Positions 60,501-64,000 of a DNA stretch of 64,000 nt are shown here, piece by piece. A program made the position numbers and the translations under genes. This DNA is from an uncultured Armatimonadota bacterium (GTDB lineage: Bacteria > Armatimonadota > Fimbriimonadia > Fimbriimonadales > Fimbriimonadaceae): NCBI GenBank assembly GCA_903927345.1, contig CAIYMO010000017.1:1-64000 (forward strand), read 5' to 3'. Under the pieces are notes generated by a model, which was not told the DNA's origin, searched no databases, and worked only from the letters and a program-made list of their open reading frames with translations. Numbering within the stretch: the first letter of the stretch is position 1; each line of letters begins with the position of its first letter.

Positions 60501-60623
60501 GGAACGCCGATGGAGAACATGGGCGTCGTTCCCGACTTCGTGATCGATGTGAGCCCAGAGCAGTATCTGCAAGGCTTCGATCCGCAATTGGCAAAGGCAA
60601 TCGAAGTTCTCCGAAAGGGGTGA
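57513..60623 (+). CDS. Tricorn-like protease (beta-propeller + PDZ + S41 peptidase)
   Basis: 1036 aa; ARWLSLSPDGSRLAFSYQGDIWVAPASGGKAVRIT...DRPVWSPDGSKIAFQSDRFGNFDVFVV...VVIDVRGNGGGNTADRIIDIL...VMCDETSFSNAEMFPEAMRARKLAKIVGRPTSG. Confidence 0.95.
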   Translation: MSMKSVRRLGIFALALVASSTALADELIGARWLSLSPDGSRLAFSYQGDIWVAPASGGKAVRITDNVEMDDRPVWSPDGSKIAFQSDRFGNFDVFVVGADGGKPKRVTWFSGNDVPYSWDADGKSITLIRTFDNGYRSVVTLDTETLGLKSLFSDQMPIDAPQASPEGDKVLYGRFGFPWQRPRYQGSAAEQLWLFDKKTGKRTEVRSNGYQHLWPNITKSGIYAVTMTDPVASSSTLTKSVGKVTFTVGGTPNVYKIDAKGSAKRLTNFAGDGARFLAASRDGSLLAFERDGSVYTLKPGGEPVKVTLTANLDDKISTEENVVLTEGAEAATLSPDGSTIVFSAGSEIWSVPVKKGEGPNRDDAVRWSEWEGVDSAPIYTPDGKGVFFTSDREGALMLYRLDLATKKAVRVSTESASVENLQLTPDRKSLAYQQYGPNGGIYTVPVEGGKPTQVVKRPGRANLEYSFSPDGKYVAFVEILEGSGLYYWDSGNNVFVQELATGKKTNVTQTNADHHAPIWTPDGKYLYFLRSGALTALPLKPEELRSNELTMKFEKPKDAVKVEIDFEDIETRSRRIGGVNGPIFTFDKEDGSFYYAAPDGVYKADYNGENPRRVTGGSNWVELSEDGRTLTVTQGGRIYNINTKAPGFPAMPISFRAEFTRDISKVRAAAYQQFWRAYNDSFYDHNFHGRDWNTIGEKYRKFLPSVGHRREMATLLGFLTGELEASHAEVSPGPGGARSTSSAVPGFVIDYSYSGPGIKVLDVPKRTPGAYAKTKLNPGDVVTKINGKEVSTNEALFRDVLNDQVGRELTMTVKGVDGKEREVKSRALSTGEYGGIIRQNKLESNRKWVESNSNGDFTYVQIAGMDGGSLDRFNQQIWQYAKGKKGVVIDVRGNGGGNTADRIIDILERRQNMNYVPRDEALVSGPGTVLNMPIVVMCDETSFSNAEMFPEAMRARKLAKIVGRPTSGYVIYTGGLPLVDGTQGRMPGTGVYRVDGTPMENMGVVPDFVIDVSPEQYLQGFDPQLAKAIEVLRKG

Positions 60624-60687
60624 ATGTACCCACTCCGCACGACATCCTCAGCGGTTGTCGTGCGGGGTTCGGTACGCTAAGGATCTC

Positions 60688-61140
60688 ATGGCAAACAACT
60701 ACTTCTTCCAGATCGCGCACACGCCGGACACCTTGATCCGCATGGTCGACGCCATCCGACCGGAGCTGTTTGATACACAACTCGCGCCGGAGAAGTTCTC
60801 GCTGAGAGAGGTCATTGCCCACTTGGCAGACCTTGAGGAAACATGGTTGAACCGAATCACTTCGGCAATCGAATACCCCGGGAAAGAAGTCGAGAACTTC
60901 GACGAGGACCAACGAGCAATCGATCATCGTTACTCCCAGAAGGATATTCACCACGAGCTCGAAGTCTTCGACAATCGTCGCCGAGATACCGTCGCTTACC
61001 TCAGCGGACTTGCCGAGGATGATTGGTCGAACACGATCAGCCACCCAATGCACGGAGAAATGAGCGTCACCGACATCGTGATGTACATCGTCGGACACGA
61101 CATGTATCACGTGCACCAAGTTAGCCAGTATCTCAAGTAA
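60688..61140 (+). CDS. DinB-family protein
   Basis: ATG 60688; EKFSLREVIAHLADLEETWLNRI...GEMSVTDIVMYIVGHDMYHVHQVSQYLK (His-rich DinB pattern). Confidence 0.88.
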   Translation: MANNYFFQIAHTPDTLIRMVDAIRPELFDTQLAPEKFSLREVIAHLADLEETWLNRITSAIEYPGKEVENFDEDQRAIDHRYSQKDIHHELEVFDNRRRDTVAYLSGLAEDDWSNTISHPMHGEMSVTDIVMYIVGHDMYHVHQVSQYLK

Positions 61141-61152
61141 TCTTCATCGCAT

Positions 61153-63378
61153 ATGCGATGCGTATTTCTTGTCCCCCTTCTCCTGCCGACCCTATCCTTG
61201 GCAGGAGAAATCCAGTTCCGCGAGGGTGTTGCCCGTTCAATCAACGGCAATGCAAGGACCGTTGTTCGTACAGACGCGGTCGAAGCTGATCTCATTGCAG
61301 GGAAGCTAGATACTTCAGCTTGGAAGGTGGTCAAAGCGAACGACGGGGGAACCTTCTCTGGGCAGCCGTTCGGCTCTGGCTACGCGTTATTCACTGTGCA
61401 ATCCGACTCAGAGAAGTACATGCTTCTCGAAGCACGGGGGAACGGAATGGTCTATGTCAACGGCGTTCCACGAGCCGGAGACGTGTACTCCTTCGGATAC
61501 CTCTCCCTTCCTGTCAAGCTCCAAAAAGGCAAAAATGAGTTTCTGTTCACCGTTGCCCGGGGCTCTTTTTCGGCCAAGCTGATTGATCCTCCCGCATCCG
61601 TATCTCTCGATCTTCGCGATTCCACCCTTCCCGATATCATTCGCGGCGAGAAAGACTTGCTTCTGGGAGCTTTTGTTATCCGCAACGCGACCGGGGCTGA
61701 CCTAACCGACTTAGTCCTCGAGACAAACGGACAAAAGCACCCCGTTGCGAAGCTACTTGCCGAGTCCAGCGCCAAAGCCGCCTTTAAACTCAAACCAAAC
61801 CAAACGGGTGACTATTCGATCCGACTGCTTCAAAAAGGCAAACTCCTTGACCAAGCAAAGTTCAAGCTCCGGGTCCGAAATGCCAACGAAGTTCACAAGC
61901 GCACATTCCTCAGCCGAATCGACAACAGTGTCCAGTATTACGCCGTCAACCCTGCCCAAGCCGGTACCCAGGGACGCGCTTTGGCCCTCTCACTCCATGG
62001 CGCCAGCGTCGAAGCACTAGGTCAGTGCGAAGCGTACGGACCGAAGCAGAACTTCACCGTCGTCTGCCCAACCAACCGACGTCCCTACGGATTCGACTGG
62101 GAAGACGTTGGTCGACTCGACGCTCTCGAAGTCTTGGAACAGGCCCAAGCCCGCTACAAGCCAAACCCATCGCAGATTTATCTCACTGGGCACTCTATGG
62201 GTGGCCACGGCACCTGGAACATTGGTGCCCTCTTCCCAGACCGATTTGCCGTCATCGCCCCTTGTGCAGGCTGGATCAGCTTTGGTACATACGCAGGCGG
62301 CGCTTCCTACCCCGAATCGCCCATCGGTGACATGTTCCGGCGTGCAGGCTTGTCGAGCGACACGCTAACCATGAAGAGCAACTTGCTCTCGAAGCCAATC
62401 TTCATCAACCACGGTGACGCCGACGACAACGTCCCCGTAACCGAGGCACGAAGAATGCGACAAGAACTCGCTGAGAACAAGCACCTTGAATGGTACGAAG
62501 AGAAAGGCGGTGGTCACTGGTACGACTCAGATCCAGAACCCGGCGCAAGTGTCGAAGATTTCGCCCCGATCTTCAACCTCTTCGCAAAGACCGCGATTCC
62601 AACCCTCGCCTCCGTTCGAAAAATCGATTTCACGACGCCTAACCCCTACATTTCGCCGAAGTGCCACTGGGTAACGTTCAAATCCCAAACCCAAATCGGT
62701 GCCGCGTCAAACGTTCAAGCCAACAGCTATCCAGGACTCCGAAAGTTCGTCGTGGACACGACCAACGTCGCCAGCCTAACTCTCGACGCGTCTGTGCTCC
62801 TCGGCAGCGGACCGGTTGAGGTTGTATGGAATGGTAAGTCGGCCAAGTATGAGCCAACAGCAAATCAAATCAATCTCGGAACTGATCTCCCCGTTGGAAA
62901 AGGCTTCAAGGCAAGCCTTGACAACAACGTAGTCCTCGTTTACGGAACCCATGGTTCGGCAACGGAGAACGCCTGGATGCGCGCCAAGGCGAAGTTCGAT
63001 GCCGAGCAGTTTTGGTATCGGGGCAACTCCGGCGTCAACGTTATGTCCGACGATGAGTATCTGAAGTCCGGAGCTGGTCGAAACGCACTCTGCTATTCCG
63101 TTGGAAATGGCAATGCTCTCTTCCAGCCAAGCTTTGATATCCAAGGACGGCAAAGCGACTCCCTCCTTCTGCGTCGAGTGGATCAACAAGGCGTATCAAT
63201 GAGCTTCTTCCACGCGAACTCGGTGCAATCCGCTCGGCTCAGCGAGCGAATCCCGCTATTCAGCGCCGGAGTGGCAATCCCCGATATCTTGGTGATCAAC
63301 GCGTCAATGCTCAAAGACGGCATTAAGGGCGTGGAGGCGATCGGCTTCACTCCGAAAGACCTCATCTGGAACAAGTGA
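61153..63378 (+). CDS. Secreted prolyl-oligopeptidase/esterase-like alpha/beta-hydrolase
   Basis: 741 aa; QIYLTGHSMGGHGTWNIGALFPDRFAVIAPCAGW...PIFINHGDADDNVPVTEARRMRQEL (GHSMGG nucleophile; D and H candidates). Confidence 0.85.
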   Translation: MRCVFLVPLLLPTLSLAGEIQFREGVARSINGNARTVVRTDAVEADLIAGKLDTSAWKVVKANDGGTFSGQPFGSGYALFTVQSDSEKYMLLEARGNGMVYVNGVPRAGDVYSFGYLSLPVKLQKGKNEFLFTVARGSFSAKLIDPPASVSLDLRDSTLPDIIRGEKDLLLGAFVIRNATGADLTDLVLETNGQKHPVAKLLAESSAKAAFKLKPNQTGDYSIRLLQKGKLLDQAKFKLRVRNANEVHKRTFLSRIDNSVQYYAVNPAQAGTQGRALALSLHGASVEALGQCEAYGPKQNFTVVCPTNRRPYGFDWEDVGRLDALEVLEQAQARYKPNPSQIYLTGHSMGGHGTWNIGALFPDRFAVIAPCAGWISFGTYAGGASYPESPIGDMFRRAGLSSDTLTMKSNLLSKPIFINHGDADDNVPVTEARRMRQELAENKHLEWYEEKGGGHWYDSDPEPGASVEDFAPIFNLFAKTAIPTLASVRKIDFTTPNPYISPKCHWVTFKSQTQIGAASNVQANSYPGLRKFVVDTTNVASLTLDASVLLGSGPVEVVWNGKSAKYEPTANQINLGTDLPVGKGFKASLDNNVVLVYGTHGSATENAWMRAKAKFDAEQFWYRGNSGVNVMSDDEYLKSGAGRNALCYSVGNGNALFQPSFDIQGRQSDSLLLRRVDQQGVSMSFFHANSVQSARLSERIPLFSAGVAIPDILVINASMLKDGIKGVEAIGFTPKDLIWNK

Positions 63379-64000
63379 GAATCTACCGAGCCACAAAACA
63401 ACCTGGCATTGAAGTCCTTGACGGGTGCTTAAACAAGCACCCGTGGACCAATTGCGAGTGGTCGGATGATTTCGTCGACATCGAAGGTGATGTCAAACCG
63501 ACCCCGCGGCACCGTACCCGCATGAAGATGTTTTGGGCAGAGGACGGCCTCTACATAGGTGCTGAGATGGAAGAGCCCCATCTCTGGGCAACGCTCACGG
63601 AGCACGATTCGGTCATCTTCCATGACAACGATTTCGAGGTGTTTATTGACCCAGATAACGATGCCCTCGCTTATGCGGAACTAGAAATCAACGCTCTAAA
63701 CACAACCTGGGACTTGCTCCTTATCCGCCCCTACCGCGAGCAAGGACGCGGTGTAGACGGCTGGGAGATCCAGGGACTCCGCACGGCGGTCAAACTCGAA
63801 GGGACACTCAATGACCCGACAGACACTGACCAAGGCTGGAGCGTCGAGATCCATATCCCCTGGCACGCCCTCTGGGAGATTTCTAAAGGCGAGGTACCTC
63901 CCCACACGGGCGACCAGTGGAAGATCAACTTCTCCCGGGTTCAATGGCACTTGGACATTGTCGACGGTAAGTACGTAAAGCGGCCCGGTCTTCCCGAGGA
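63375..64000 (+). CDS. CBM9-like carbohydrate-binding family protein (3' truncated by the window)
   Basis: GTG 63375 overlaps the previous stop. The frame is open to the window end: RIYRATKQPGIEVLDGCLNKHPWTNCEWSDDFVDIEGD...MFWAEDGLYIGAEMEEPHLWATLTEHDSVIFHDNDFEVFIDPDND. Confidence 0.8.
   Translation, partial: MRIYRATKQPGIEVLDGCLNKHPWTNCEWSDDFVDIEGDVKPTPRHRTRMKMFWAEDGLYIGAEMEEPHLWATLTEHDSVIFHDNDFEVFIDPDNDALAYAELEINALNTTWDLLLIRPYREQGRGVDGWEIQGLRTAVKLEGTLNDPTDTDQGWSVEIHIPWHALWEISKGEVPPHTGDQWKINFSRVQWHLDIVDGKYVKRPGLPE

Overview
The 64-kb window looks like a bacterial chromosome segment. Protein style and gene content suggest Armatimonadota/Fimbriimonadales, but this is an inference and no phylogenetic placement was possible here. 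It holds about 52 supported CDSs, two tRNAs (Lys-TTT and Val-GAC), several rho-independent terminators, two near-consensus promoters and one cobalamin riboswitch. Content is mostly housekeeping: dnaA, lexA, purM/E/C, hisC, nadB, aroE, tsaC/sua5, mltG, ruvX, dprA, nagA, waaA, rsmI and katG. These are mixed with secreted carbohydrate-active enzymes (GH5-like, GH127, GH78, GH18, an SGNH esterase), beta-propeller proteins and large surface proteins. The best leads are: (i) a cobalamin-type riboswitch on the minus strand (~57340-57475) ahead of a pseudopilin gene and an esterase gene, with an SD-sequestering hairpin next to the ATG; (ii) a lexA promoter with perfect -35/-10 hexamers and an adjacent 17-bp palindrome that may be a new SOS-box type; (iii) a YqeG-like HAD phosphatase fused to a GtrA-like membrane domain; (iv) a two-component system followed by a Gly/Gln-rich Spy/CpxP-like secreted protein; (v) a translationally coupled secreted beta-propeller/mono-haem protein pair; (vi) a hairpin-dense islet around a secreted seven-blade WD40 protein. 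No CRISPR array, transposase, prophage or rRNA was recognised.
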